This document shows, piece by piece, positions 26,781 to 35,070 of a DNA stretch of 64,000 bases. The notes under the pieces were generated by a model, which searched no databases, was not told where the DNA came from, and saw only the letters and a program-made list of their open reading frames with translations. The DNA is from Mucilaginibacter endophyticus. GTDB lineage: Bacteria > Bacteroidota > Bacteroidia > Sphingobacteriales > Sphingobacteriaceae. Both the position numbers and the translations under genes were made by a program. The first letter of the stretch is position 1. Every line of letters starts with the position of its first letter. The stretch is taken from contig NZ_QPCG01000008.1 in assembly GCF_003351025.1 (NCBI RefSeq), positions 124,001 to 188,000 on the forward strand, in the 5' to 3' direction.

Positions 26781-27653
26781 CTATTCTAAATCAGTAGATT
26801 TTCCATTGAAAACGAATGTTGAACCACCTTGTGGTGTTACCGTAATGTCTGAAATATAGTATGAAGATGCAGCGATAATAGACACGAATCCTCCCGAGAA
26901 TGAAGTTACGTTGAAGTTGGCAAACGTAGTGCGATTATAGCCTTTTACAGACGTAACGGCGCCGTTATCTACAATGATATCGTACTCATATGGAGAGCCT
27001 GCCGGGTATACAAATGCAGTTTCAAAATGCGCTGGTAAAGTAGGGATAGCAACCGGTGTAGGTGTAGGGTAGTTAATTGAAGCTAATGCCCAATGTGATC
27101 CCGTTGTTACTCTAATTAACTTTCCGGTAACTGTATATGAATCAGGACTATTAGTTAATACTCCCGCTAAAAAACTGTCAATGGAAGGAGGAGTGGAACT
27201 GTTAGAATTATAGGTTGCCACTTGGTAGGCTTTCATCGCATCCCGGAACTTTTGTCCCCCCTGAAGATCTATGAGACCAATAGTTAATGCAAAAAAATCT
27301 TGCCCGGCGACTGTTGATGTTGTTATTTGTGTGCCGTTACTATAAACACCATAAGATGCTCCTAATGCAGGAACACCGTTCACTAAAGTAGGATACGCAG
27401 CCTGGTTCCAAACAGGAGTTCCAATAACCTTTACCTCTGCTCCTGACCATACACCCTTATAGGTATCAAAAGTTTCACCGGGTTGCCTTGGCTGTAGCGC
27501 TAAATCAGCATAAGTGTAAGTTGGCTGACCGGTGTTCACCTTTGTACTTTTTCCTTTGGCGCTTTCGTCATTAACAGGTTTAAACGAATCTTTTTGGCAT
27601 GAGCTAAAACCTGCCAGTAACAGCAGCACGCCCCATAATAGTTGTTTTTTCAT
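26781..27653 (-). CDS. Lipoprotein of unknown function, paralogue A
   Basis: 290 residues. Type II signal with Cys in AGFSSCQKD. The first 125 mature residues (YTYADLALQPRQPGETFDTY onward) are nearly identical to the neighbour at 27691-28563; the middle part diverges, and a second shared block begins at KLIRVTTGSHWALAS. I do not recognise the family. The pattern of a conserved N-terminal beta-rich module and variable middle suggests a surface protein. The upstream 20 bases are also shared, so each copy carries its own leader. Confidence 0.7.
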   Translation of the reverse strand: MKKQLLWGVLLLLAGFSSCQKDSFKPVNDESAKGKSTKVNTGQPTYTYADLALQPRQPGETFDTYKGVWSGAEVKVIGTPVWNQAAYPTLVNGVPALGASYGVYSNGTQITTSTVAGQDFFALTIGLIDLQGGQKFRDAMKAYQVATYNSNSSTPPSIDSFLAGVLTNSPDSYTVTGKLIRVTTGSHWALASINYPTPTPVAIPTLPAHFETAFVYPAGSPYEYDIIVDNGAVTSVKGYNRTTFANFNVTSFSGGFVSIIAASSYYISDITVTPQGGSTFVFNGKSTDLE

Positions 27654-27690
27654 ATTGATTTGTGATATTGTTTATGTAAATAATTATAGT

Positions 27691-28563
27691 TTACGAAATG
27701 TCAAGATTGCCGTTAAATACGAACGATGTCCCGTTAGCACGGTAAATGGTTACTGATACATGGTATATTGTTCCGCTTACCAAATTATAAGTTCCTGTGC
27801 CGAAACCGCCGGCCATGCCTTGCTCAATGCCGCCTTTAAATATTTTAGTTATTGAAATGTTGCCATTATTGCCATAAACATCATATACAATAGTATTATC
27901 AGCGGGGTCAGGCACCGCGCCGACAAATTTAGGCGCCGTTGGTGCGGCTGGTGTTGGAGTAGGATAACTTACCGAAGCTAACGCCCAATGTGAACCGGTT
28001 GTTACCCTGATGAGCTTGCCTGTAACAGTCACATAGCCTCCCATGCCACTTGTATAAGAATCTTTTATATAATCGGATGCTAAAGGAACTTGCCCCTGTC
28101 CGCCAAGTTTTTCGTAATTATCGCGGGCTTTCGTATAATTATCGATGTCCTTTTGGAAAGCCTGGAGATCTGGCAAGGCAATGGTTCCTATTGATAGAAT
28201 AAAGAAATCCTGCCCGGTAGCGACACTTGATGAAATCATATTTCCATTGCTGTAAACTCCATATGACGCATCTAAGCCAGGTATTCCATTTACCAATGTA
28301 GGATACGCAACCTGGTTCCAAATAGGTGTTCCTATCATTTTCACTTCTGCCCCCGACCATACACCTTTGTAGGTGTCAAAGCTTTCTCCGGGCTGTCTTG
28401 GCTGTAGCACTAAATCAGCATAAGTGTAAGTTGGCTGACCGGTGTTTACCTTTGTTGCTTTCCCTTTGCCGCTTTCGCCATTAACAGGTTTAAACGAATC
28501 CTTCCGGCATGAGCTAAAACCCGCCGCTAATAGCAGCACGCCCCATAATAGTTGTTTTTTCAT
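27691..28563 (-). CDS. Lipoprotein of unknown function, paralogue B
   Basis: 290 residues from the ATG at 28563; the upstream in-frame ATG at 28602 is not shared by the paralogue. Lipobox Cys in AGFSSCRKD. It is 37 bp upstream of paralogue A on the same strand and arose by tandem duplication that included the leader CATATTGATTTGTGATAT as read on the plus strand. The C-terminal 80 residues differ from paralogue A in sequence but keep similar beta-rich character. Function is unknown; surface exposure is inferred. Confidence 0.7.
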   Translation of the reverse strand: MKKQLLWGVLLLAAGFSSCRKDSFKPVNGESGKGKATKVNTGQPTYTYADLVLQPRQPGESFDTYKGVWSGAEVKMIGTPIWNQVAYPTLVNGIPGLDASYGVYSNGNMISSSVATGQDFFILSIGTIALPDLQAFQKDIDNYTKARDNYEKLGGQGQVPLASDYIKDSYTSGMGGYVTVTGKLIRVTTGSHWALASVSYPTPTPAAPTAPKFVGAVPDPADNTIVYDVYGNNGNISITKIFKGGIEQGMAGGFGTGTYNLVSGTIYHVSVTIYRANGTSFVFNGNLDIS

Positions 28564-28695
28564 ATTGATTTGTGATATTTTTTTATAAAAATATAATATC
28601 AATATGGTATTATCAACCCGTATTTTTCTTGTAAACGAGTAGGTGTTTTAACTGAAAATTTAAATATGGCTATATAGTGACTATTGGTTAAAGTA

Positions 28696-29103
28696 TTATT
28701 TCTTAGCTACACTGTATTTGCCAGGACCAATAAATATTAAACCGGCAAACATAATAGCGTCTTCAACAGCATGAGCGGCATCGCCAAGCCCGCCGCCGGT
28801 ACCCAGGTGCATTGACGCGGCTACTATAAGGTTGATAAGCAACAGGATACAAACCGGCCGGAAAGCCAGGCCGATGATGAGCAGGAAACCACCAAAACAT
28901 TCGGTAACTGCTGCCAGCAATCCCCAAACCACCGGCCAAAAGTGGATGCCCACATATTTCATAGAGGCGCCAAGATGTTCCCAGCTATTTACGCCGCCCA
29001 TCAGTTTAGGGAAGCCGTGATAAATGAACATAATACCAAGCCCTATGCGGATAATCAGTAGTCCGAAGTTTTTGTAGTTACCTAAATTGCTTAGAAGTGC
29101 CAT
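28696..29103 (-). CDS. DoxX family membrane protein
   Basis: 135 residues with four predicted membrane helices. LLIIRIGLGIMFIYHGFPKL and ECFGGFLLIIGLAFRP are typical of DoxX/SURF4-like proteins. Some family members take part in membrane redox reactions, but the role here is unknown. It is followed upstream by a 390-bp non-coding stretch that holds a composite repeat. Confidence 0.85.
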   Translation of the reverse strand: MALLSNLGNYKNFGLLIIRIGLGIMFIYHGFPKLMGGVNSWEHLGASMKYVGIHFWPVVWGLLAAVTECFGGFLLIIGLAFRPVCILLLINLIVAASMHLGTGGGLGDAAHAVEDAIMFAGLIFIGPGKYSVAKK

Positions 29104-29185
29104 TTTGCAGATGTTTTGTTGATATGAGGGGCTTAAGGTAATAAAAATGTTGGAGGGTATTAAACAGGAGATTTTTAATTCCCTT

Positions 29186-29407
29186 CTTGAGAGAGTAATA
29201 GCCCATCAAAACACAGTCAGAAGGTTTTAAGAATGTGGGCTGTGCGATTCCCTCCCCTGGGAGGGTGTAGGGAGGGGTTTTATCGACAGGCTTATTAGCT
29301 AAATGGTGTATAGACCCCTCCCTGCCAATACGCAATCCTAACGCACCCCTCCCAGGGGAGGGAATTGTCAATAGATGGACTATTACTCTCAAGCGAGGAA
29401 TCGCACA
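29186..29407. repeat. Composite inverted-repeat element
   Basis: Three nested inverted pairs: CTTGAGAGAGTAATAGCCCA at 29186 against its near-complement ending at 29393, TGTGCGATTCC (29241-29251) against GGAATCGCACA (29397-29407), and ATTCCCTCCCCTGGGAGGGT (29247) against its complement ending at 29365. It fills most of the 395-bp gap between DoxX and the M20 gene; I see no gene in that gap. Confidence 0.75.
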
Positions 29408-29498
29408 TGCCCTCTCCGTTTTTATATCGGGTCTGCTTCTCATCACAATCTATCATATTCAAACTATTGTGCTTATATTAAGTCACTAAATAACCTAT

Positions 29499-30806
29499 AT
29501 GAGAACAAGCCTTATTTTATCACTATGCATGTTCGCGCTGTCGGCAATAGCGCAAAAAAACACCTTGCGTACGCAGGTGAACACAAAAGCCGATGCCTTA
29601 CAGCAACAGGTAATAACCTGGCGGCGCGATTTTCATGAACATCCGGAATTGGGCAATCATGAAGTGCGCACATCGGCTATTATCGCAAAGCACCTTCAGT
29701 CCTTAGGGATTGAGGTAACTACGGGCGTAGCCACAACGGGGGTAGTTGGAATATTGAAAGGTGGGCATCCCGGCCCGGTGGTAGCGCTTCGCGCAGATAT
29801 GGACGGCCTGCCGGTTATTGAGCGCACGCCTGTGCCCTTTGCATCCAAAGTAAAAACAACCTATAACGGACAAGAAGTTGGCGTAATGCATGCCTGCGGT
29901 CACGATTCGCACATGGCTATCCTGATGGCCGTTGCACAAGTGCTGTCATCAATGAAAGCCGATTTGCATGGCACCGTAAAATTCATTTTTCAGCCGGCGG
30001 AAGAAGGTGTTGAGCCCGGACAACAAGGCGGAGCCGAGGAAATGGTAAAGGAGGGTGTGCTGGAAAACCCTAAGGTTGATGTGGTTTTCGGCCTGCACAT
30101 AAATTCGCAAACCGAAGTGGGTAAAATTACTTACCGGCCGGGTGGCACTATGGCCGGGGTTAATGATATGCAGATTATCGTAAAGGGCCGGTCGGCGCAT
30201 GGGGCCTATCCATGGTCGAGCGTTGACCCTATTGTAACATCGGCCCAGATCATCAATAACCTGCAAACCATAGTAAGCCGCAATATCAACGTAACCGAAA
30301 ATCCTGCTGTAGTAACAATTGGCGCTATAAAGGGTGGTAACCGCTCAAATATCATCCCCGAATCGGTAGAAATGCTGGGTACCCTTCGCTCCTTCACCCC
30401 GGCCGATGAGAAAATGCTGGTTACCCGGGTGACAGAAATAGCCACCAAAACCGTCGACGCCATGGGGGCAACCGCGACTGTAAAAATTCCTTACAGCAGC
30501 CATTACCCTGTAACGTATAACGATCCGGAGCTCACACAAAAAATGGTGCCGAGCCTGCAGCAAACCGCCGGGGCCGTTAATGTGTTATTGCGTCCGCCTG
30601 TAACAGGTGCCGAAGATTTTAGCTTTTACCAGGAAAAAGTACCGGGCTTGTTCATATTTTTGGGTGGGATGCCAAAAGGCGGTGATCCGCTGAAAGCGCC
30701 ATCGCACCATACCCCCGATTTCTATATTGACGAAAGCGGGTTTAGTTTGGGCGTGAAAGCTTTGTGCAATCTCACCATCGACTATATGAATAACAAAACA
30801 AAATAA
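29499..30806 (+). CDS. Secreted M20 family amidohydrolase
   Basis: 435 residues. Signal peptide 1-19 (ends SAIAQ). The dinuclear metal site of the M20D/IAA-amino acid hydrolase group is visible: HACGHDSH (residues 131-138), catalytic EE at 168-169, a dimerisation domain starting near residue 205 and a final GAEDFSFY that supplies a metal-binding His/Glu region. It hydrolyses N-acyl amino acids or similar amides; the exact substrate is unknown. Unlike most cytoplasmic members it has an export signal. The next gene starts 1 bp after its stop. Confidence 0.9.
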   Translation: MRTSLILSLCMFALSAIAQKNTLRTQVNTKADALQQQVITWRRDFHEHPELGNHEVRTSAIIAKHLQSLGIEVTTGVATTGVVGILKGGHPGPVVALRADMDGLPVIERTPVPFASKVKTTYNGQEVGVMHACGHDSHMAILMAVAQVLSSMKADLHGTVKFIFQPAEEGVEPGQQGGAEEMVKEGVLENPKVDVVFGLHINSQTEVGKITYRPGGTMAGVNDMQIIVKGRSAHGAYPWSSVDPIVTSAQIINNLQTIVSRNINVTENPAVVTIGAIKGGNRSNIIPESVEMLGTLRSFTPADEKMLVTRVTEIATKTVDAMGATATVKIPYSSHYPVTYNDPELTQKMVPSLQQTAGAVNVLLRPPVTGAEDFSFYQEKVPGLFIFLGGMPKGGDPLKAPSHHTPDFYIDESGFSLGVKALCNLTIDYMNNKTK

Positions 30807-30807
30807 T

Positions 30808-31398
30808 ATGAAATACCTATTAGGAATAGTTGTACTGCTTGGTTTGGGATGTAAACAAAACGCAAAGCAAGCTAATGATAAACCAGCCGACAGCGTAGCG
30901 GCCGCCAAAACTGATACTGCCCGAAACGGCGAATATCTTGACTGGCATAAAGTAAAGTTAAATGGGAAAATAGATATGCTGTCGAGCTTTACGGCTACCT
31001 CTAAAATTTTAAGTAAGCCCGATAGTGTTGTAGCACCTAACTATGAAGACATATCGGTTTCTTATTTTAATGGAGAGAAATTTAAGTATGTGTATTATAA
31101 AGGGCTGCAGTTTGAAATGATGAATGACAGCCTGGCATTTGCACAAATAGATTTCAGCAAAGATACAACGCTTTATTTTACGAGTGATAAAATCAGGTTA
31201 AGCTATAATACAACGTTAGCCGATTTCAAAAAAGTTTTTCCGAAGACAGCCGAAAAAGAGTTGTCAGGAGCAGATAGGGATAAATACCAGGTAATTGGCC
31301 TTGACGTTTCCCAGCCGGCAATAGAGGACAGGTGGATGTTTTGGTTTAGCCATAATGGAGGCAGATTGCTCAAGGTAGAATACTTTATACCCGATTGA
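30808..31398 (+). CDS. Hypothetical lipoprotein behind M20 hydrolase
   Basis: 196 residues. Lipobox GLGCKQ at residues 11-16. The body is beta-rich with no known family. It starts 1 bp after the M20 stop and so is probably translated from the same mRNA. It may be a periplasmic partner of the hydrolase, but that rests on position only. Confidence 0.65.
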   Translation: MKYLLGIVVLLGLGCKQNAKQANDKPADSVAAAKTDTARNGEYLDWHKVKLNGKIDMLSSFTATSKILSKPDSVVAPNYEDISVSYFNGEKFKYVYYKGLQFEMMNDSLAFAQIDFSKDTTLYFTSDKIRLSYNTTLADFKKVFPKTAEKELSGADRDKYQVIGLDVSQPAIEDRWMFWFSHNGGRLLKVEYFIPD

Positions 31399-31486
31399 TA
31401 TTGATTTAAAGCAGAACGTATTTTTACACAGGCTTATTCGTATATTGAACGGCCTTAATATTTTAGCGTGTGAAATTGTTAAGATC

Positions 31487-31993
31487 ATGAAAAAGCATTT
31501 ATTACCCCTTTTATGCCTGTGCATGTTTATGAGCAGTTTGCCTGTTATGGCAGCTTCTGTAAAAGCAATGCCTCCTGCCGATACTGTTGCTAAGTTAAGG
31601 CCAGAGGTTCGCCAGGTGGTGGAAACTGTAATAAAAGCATCCGGTACTTTTAACATTGAGGCGGTAACAGATCTTTATGCACCTAACGCGGTTGTTGCCG
31701 ACGAACAACCACCCTTTTCATGGAACGGACAATTGGCCGGTGTGCAATGGATCAACTCGGTACAAAAGGCTGTTAAGGATTTCAAGATTAGCGATTTCAA
31801 AGTAGATCTACAGCGGATCAAAACTTTTCAGCAAACCGACGAAATTGTTTACCTGGTAGCCCCCGTTGAATATACCGGCCTTGTAAACGGCGAACATTTT
31901 GAAGAACAGGGCGCTTTTTCATTTGTGTTAAGAATAGTGAGCGGTAAATGGCTCATCAAAAGTCAGGCTTGGGTGCCGAGAAACGGCTTGTAA
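31487..31993 (+). CDS. Secreted NTF2-like (SgcJ/DUF4440-type) protein
   Basis: 168 residues from the ATG at 31487; the open frame extends upstream through a TTG. Signal peptide 1-23 (ends PVMAAS). The rest has the cone-like NTF2 pattern: an N-terminal helix, DLYAPNAVVADEQPPFSWNG, then strands ending GKWLIKSQAWV. Such proteins bind small ligands or act as enzymes of varied function. No specific role can be read. Confidence 0.75.
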   Translation: MKKHLLPLLCLCMFMSSLPVMAASVKAMPPADTVAKLRPEVRQVVETVIKASGTFNIEAVTDLYAPNAVVADEQPPFSWNGQLAGVQWINSVQKAVKDFKISDFKVDLQRIKTFQQTDEIVYLVAPVEYTGLVNGEHFEEQGAFSFVLRIVSGKWLIKSQAWVPRNGL

Positions 31994-32017
31994 ACGCCTG
32001 CTATATAAAACCTGTTT

Positions 32018-32686
32018 ATGCAACCTGAATTTATCACTTTTAAAAAATTTGATGACCCTGCTTTGGCGCAGGCATTAACCGATTTGCTTGAAGAAGCCGG
32101 TATCGAACATCAAACCGAAAAAGGAGGATTCTCTTTCGACCCTACTTTTGCTGCCAGTGCTGAACTCTCAACAGAATACCGGGTGAAGATCAGTCCTGAT
32201 GACTTCACCCGCGCCAATGAACTCCTCAATGCCAGCGAGGCTGAAGATATCAAACATGTTGATAAGAGTTATTATCTGTTCAGCTTTACCAATGCCGAAT
32301 TGATGGAGATTCTGGAGAAAGCCGATGAATGGAGCTCGTTTGACCACCAGCTTGCACGCAAACTGCTTGCCGAACGGGACATTGATGTGAGCGATCAAAA
32401 ATTGGCCGAGATCAATCAAAACAGGATAGATGAACTTAAGGCTCCGGAAAGCACACAGCGCGAATGGGTGATTATTGGTTATCTCTTTGCTTTATTGGGT
32501 GGCGTACTTGGTATTTTTATTGGCTGGATGCTTTCATCGCTTAAAAAGACATTGCCCACCGGCGAAAAGATTTTTGTTTACAGCGAGGCCGACCGCAGGC
32601 AAGGGAAAAATATCCTGTACATTTCAATAGTTGTAACGGTGATTGCTGTTGCCTATCGGGTGATCCGGGACATGACGATGCAATAG
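32018..32686 (+). CDS. DUF2007-like protein with two membrane helices
   Basis: 222 residues. The N-terminal 75 residues resemble the small DUF2007 signal-transducing fold (FITFKKFDDPALAQALTDLL then YRVKISPDDFTRANELL). A polar linker follows and then two membrane helices at about 150-172 and 195-213. It stands alone between the NTF2-like and luciferase-like genes. Function is unknown. Confidence 0.65.
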   Translation: MQPEFITFKKFDDPALAQALTDLLEEAGIEHQTEKGGFSFDPTFAASAELSTEYRVKISPDDFTRANELLNASEAEDIKHVDKSYYLFSFTNAELMEILEKADEWSSFDHQLARKLLAERDIDVSDQKLAEINQNRIDELKAPESTQREWVIIGYLFALLGGVLGIFIGWMLSSLKKTLPTGEKIFVYSEADRRQGKNILYISIVVTVIAVAYRVIRDMTMQ

Positions 32687-32761
32687 TAATCCCAATGCCA
32701 TAAAAGCCGGGATGTAAAGCCTGCCTGCAACCCGATGCTTATTTTTGTGTTCACAATACAT

Positions 32762-33775
32762 ATGAGCACAACTAAGATAAAACTGAGCGTGCTCGACCAG
32801 TCGCCGATAAGGAAAGGTGCTACTGCCGAGCAGGCCATACAAGAAACCATACAACTGGCAAAATATACCGATACCCTGGGTTATACCCGCTTTTGGATTT
32901 CGGAACATCACAATATGGGTATTATAGCGGGCTCTACCCCCGAGGTATTGCTGGCCCACCTGGCAGGTGAAACTAAAAATATGCGCATGGGTTCGGGCGG
33001 TATCATGATGCCCAATCACAGCACCCTTAAAGTAGCCGAAAACTTCCGTATGCTGGAGGCCTTGTTCCCCGGCCGGATAGATCTGGGCATGGGCCGTGCG
33101 CCGGGGACCGACAGGATTACGGCATCGGCGCTTAACCCTTCAAACCAGTTCAGGGAACAGGATTTTGTAGAGCAGTTGGCCGACCTGCAAAACTACTTTC
33201 ATGACACCTACGAGCCGGGAACTATCCAGGCGCGTATCAGGGCTATTCCGCAGGTAAAAACTGTACCCAATATGTGGCTGCTGAGTTCAAGCGGGCAAAG
33301 CGGTTTGTTTGCGGCGCATTTTGGTATGGGTTTCTCTTTTGCCCATTTTATTAATCCTAATGGCGGGCCCGAAAGTGTTAAAATGTACAAGGAGCGCTTT
33401 CAGCCATCGGATGATCTGAAACAACCGGAGGCTAATGTGGCTGTGTTTATTTTCTGTTCGGAAGATCCCGAAAAGGTAAGACAGCACCAGGCTGTGATGG
33501 ATCACCGCTTTTTACAATTTGAAAAGGGAGGCCCCATCGTTCCGCTAAGTTATGATGATGTAAAGGATGTAGAGTATACGGGAGCCGAGCAGGATCGTAT
33601 CCGTTATAACCGTTACCGTGTGATAGCAGGTTCGCCTACCGAACTGAAGCTGAAATTAAGCTGGCTCGCCAATGATTATGAGGTTGATGAGATCATGGCT
33701 GTTACCATTACCGAAAATTTTGAAGACAGGCTGGAATCGTACCGCTTGCTGGCAGAGCAGTTCGAATTAATATAA
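32762..33775 (+). CDS. LLM class flavin-dependent oxidoreductase
   Basis: 337 residues from the ATG at 32762. The bacterial luciferase-like TIM barrel shows LSVLDQSPIRKG at the N-terminus, RFWISEHHNMG, GSGGIMMPNH and FPGRIDLGMGRAPGTD, as in the MsnO8/YhbW group. These enzymes use reduced flavin supplied by a reductase. The substrate is unknown. A second, distant member lies at 62330-63352. Confidence 0.9.
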   Translation: MSTTKIKLSVLDQSPIRKGATAEQAIQETIQLAKYTDTLGYTRFWISEHHNMGIIAGSTPEVLLAHLAGETKNMRMGSGGIMMPNHSTLKVAENFRMLEALFPGRIDLGMGRAPGTDRITASALNPSNQFREQDFVEQLADLQNYFHDTYEPGTIQARIRAIPQVKTVPNMWLLSSSGQSGLFAAHFGMGFSFAHFINPNGGPESVKMYKERFQPSDDLKQPEANVAVFIFCSEDPEKVRQHQAVMDHRFLQFEKGGPIVPLSYDDVKDVEYTGAEQDRIRYNRYRVIAGSPTELKLKLSWLANDYEVDEIMAVTITENFEDRLESYRLLAEQFELI

Positions 33776-33789
33776 GTGTAAGCAAAAAT

Positions 33790-33929
33790 GTCATTTCGAT
33801 AGAGCTGGGAGAGGTTGAGCGCTGGGGGCGAAAGAGAAATCTTATACGCCATGCAAGTTGTTGTGTATGGCGTATAAGATTTCTCCTCACGGCCACCTCC
33901 ATAGCCCATCACTGTTCGTTCGAAATGAC
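33790..33929. repeat. 140-bp inverted-repeat element
   Basis: Ends GTCATTTCGA (33790-33799) and TCGAAATGAC (33920-33929) are perfect inverted repeats. An inner perfect 18-bp pair, AGAAATCTTATACGCCAT (33835-33852) and its complement (33867-33884), would form a hairpin. It lies just after the luciferase-like gene in a 329-bp gap that otherwise holds a terminator and the desaturase promoter. Confidence 0.8.
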
Positions 33930-33973
33930 AAGATGGTTTTTTTAACTATTCCGGGTAAATAACTTTATCTTGA

Positions 33974-34008
33974 AAATGCCGTTTTAATAACCGAAACGGC
34001 ATTTTTTG
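33974..34008. terminator. Terminator after luciferase-like gene
   Basis: Stem AATGCCGTTTT/AAACGGCATT with T run TTTTTT on the plus strand, downstream of the repeat element. Confidence 0.75.
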
Positions 34009-34061
34009 TTGCCGCTATTAGCATTATTTACATATTAAAAATTTTATAAGGCTTTAAATTG

Positions 34062-34069
34062 TATCTTTG
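34062..34069 (+). promoter_or_regulatory. Candidate -7 box of the desaturase gene
   Basis: TATCTTTG, an exact TAnnTTTG match, 36 bp before the desaturase start. T-rich sequence lies about 20 bp upstream in the -33 position. Confidence 0.5.
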
Positions 34070-34104
34070 GAAAGATTATAAATAAGTCTATTTTCTACAA
34101 TTCA

Positions 34105-34839
34105 ATGGTTATTATCATATTCTTCATAGCGCACTGGTTTCTGTCGCTATTCTTTCAAACGTTCTTCCTGCATAGATATGCATCTCATAAAATGTTTACT
34201 ACTAATAAGTTTTACGAAGGTATGTTTTACCTGTTAACTTACATTTGCCAGGGATCGTCATTCTTAAACCCGCGCGCTTACGCTATTATGCACCGTGAGC
34301 ACCATGCATACAGTGATACTGAAAAAGACCCTCATTCACCTCATTTTTTTAAGGATGTTTTCCAGATGATGATATACACTGCTAAAAGCTATAGGCTGCA
34401 TGTTAAAAAGTTGAAAGAGCCTGAGGAGCGTTTTAAAGGTAATATTCCTGAATGGCGCTTTGTTGATTTTATAGGGTCATCTGTAGTCTCCCGTATTTCA
34501 TTCGGTATCTTATACATTTTGTTTTATGTAGAGTTTGCTACTGCATGGTGGATGTACCTGCTTATTCCAATTCATTTTTTAATGGGCCCTATACATGGCG
34601 CTATTGTTAACTGGTGCGGCCATAAGTATGGTTATCAAAATTTTGATAACGGCGATAAGTCAAAAAATACTACCCCGTTTGATTTTTTAATGCTTGGCGA
34701 ACTGTTCCAGAACAATCACCATAAACATCCAAATAAAGCTAATTTTGGTGCCAAATGGTTTGAGATAGACCCTGTTTATCCCGTTATGAAACTCATGCAC
34801 TGGATGCGGATCATAAAATTGCGTAAAGCATATTTATAA
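34105..34839 (+). CDS. Membrane fatty acid (acyl-CoA type) desaturase
   Basis: 244 residues, four membrane helices. The three histidine boxes that bind the di-iron centre are HRYASH (residues 23-28), HREHH (about 64-68) and NNHHKHP near 211. This is the stearoyl-CoA desaturase-like group, here short. It introduces a double bond in acyl chains at the inner membrane, helping membrane fluidity. Single gene with its own promoter. Confidence 0.9.
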   Translation: MVIIIFFIAHWFLSLFFQTFFLHRYASHKMFTTNKFYEGMFYLLTYICQGSSFLNPRAYAIMHREHHAYSDTEKDPHSPHFFKDVFQMMIYTAKSYRLHVKKLKEPEERFKGNIPEWRFVDFIGSSVVSRISFGILYILFYVEFATAWWMYLLIPIHFLMGPIHGAIVNWCGHKYGYQNFDNGDKSKNTTPFDFLMLGELFQNNHHKHPNKANFGAKWFEIDPVYPVMKLMHWMRIIKLRKAYL

Positions 34840-34846
34840 AGCTTTT

Positions 34847-35032
34847 AAAGGTTAAAGGCGAAAGGTCAAAGGCAAAAGGTTTTCTTTAATGCTTTTGACC
34901 TTTTTTCTTTTAGATTAAGGCCAAAGTCAAAAGGCTTTCTTTTTCGTTTTGCGCCAGATTGCTTTTATGATGGCACAATAAACCTTTTGCCTTTCAGCTT
35001 TTACCTTCTTTCCGGCCTTTCACCTTTCACCT
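34847..35032. repeat. Opposed clusters of AAAGGNN heptamer repeats
   Basis: Five tandem heptamers (AAAGGTT, AAAGGCG, AAAGGTC, AAAGGCA, AAAGGTT) at 34847-34881 are mirrored by CCTTT-containing repeats at 34981-35032. They form a long imperfect hairpin. It fills the 231-bp gap between the desaturase and the aminotransferase. Confidence 0.75.
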
Positions 35033-35040
35033 CAATCGGC

Positions 35041-35048
35041 TATCTTTG
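35041..35048 (+). promoter_or_regulatory. Candidate -7 box of aminotransferase gene
   Basis: TATCTTTG matches the -7 consensus exactly, 22 bp before the start codon and immediately after the heptamer cluster. Confidence 0.5.
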
Positions 35049-35070
35049 CCGCTCATAAATACATAAACCC

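Noticed and set aside
29078..29446. 122-codon minus-strand frame between DoxX and the M20 gene
   Set aside because: It is made of the composite inverted repeat (Pro-rich from CCCTCCCC) and overlaps the DoxX start.
34840..35040. Tandem repeats read as a minisatellite within a gene
   Set aside because: No open frame spans the region, and the clusters are mirrored rather than a single direct array.
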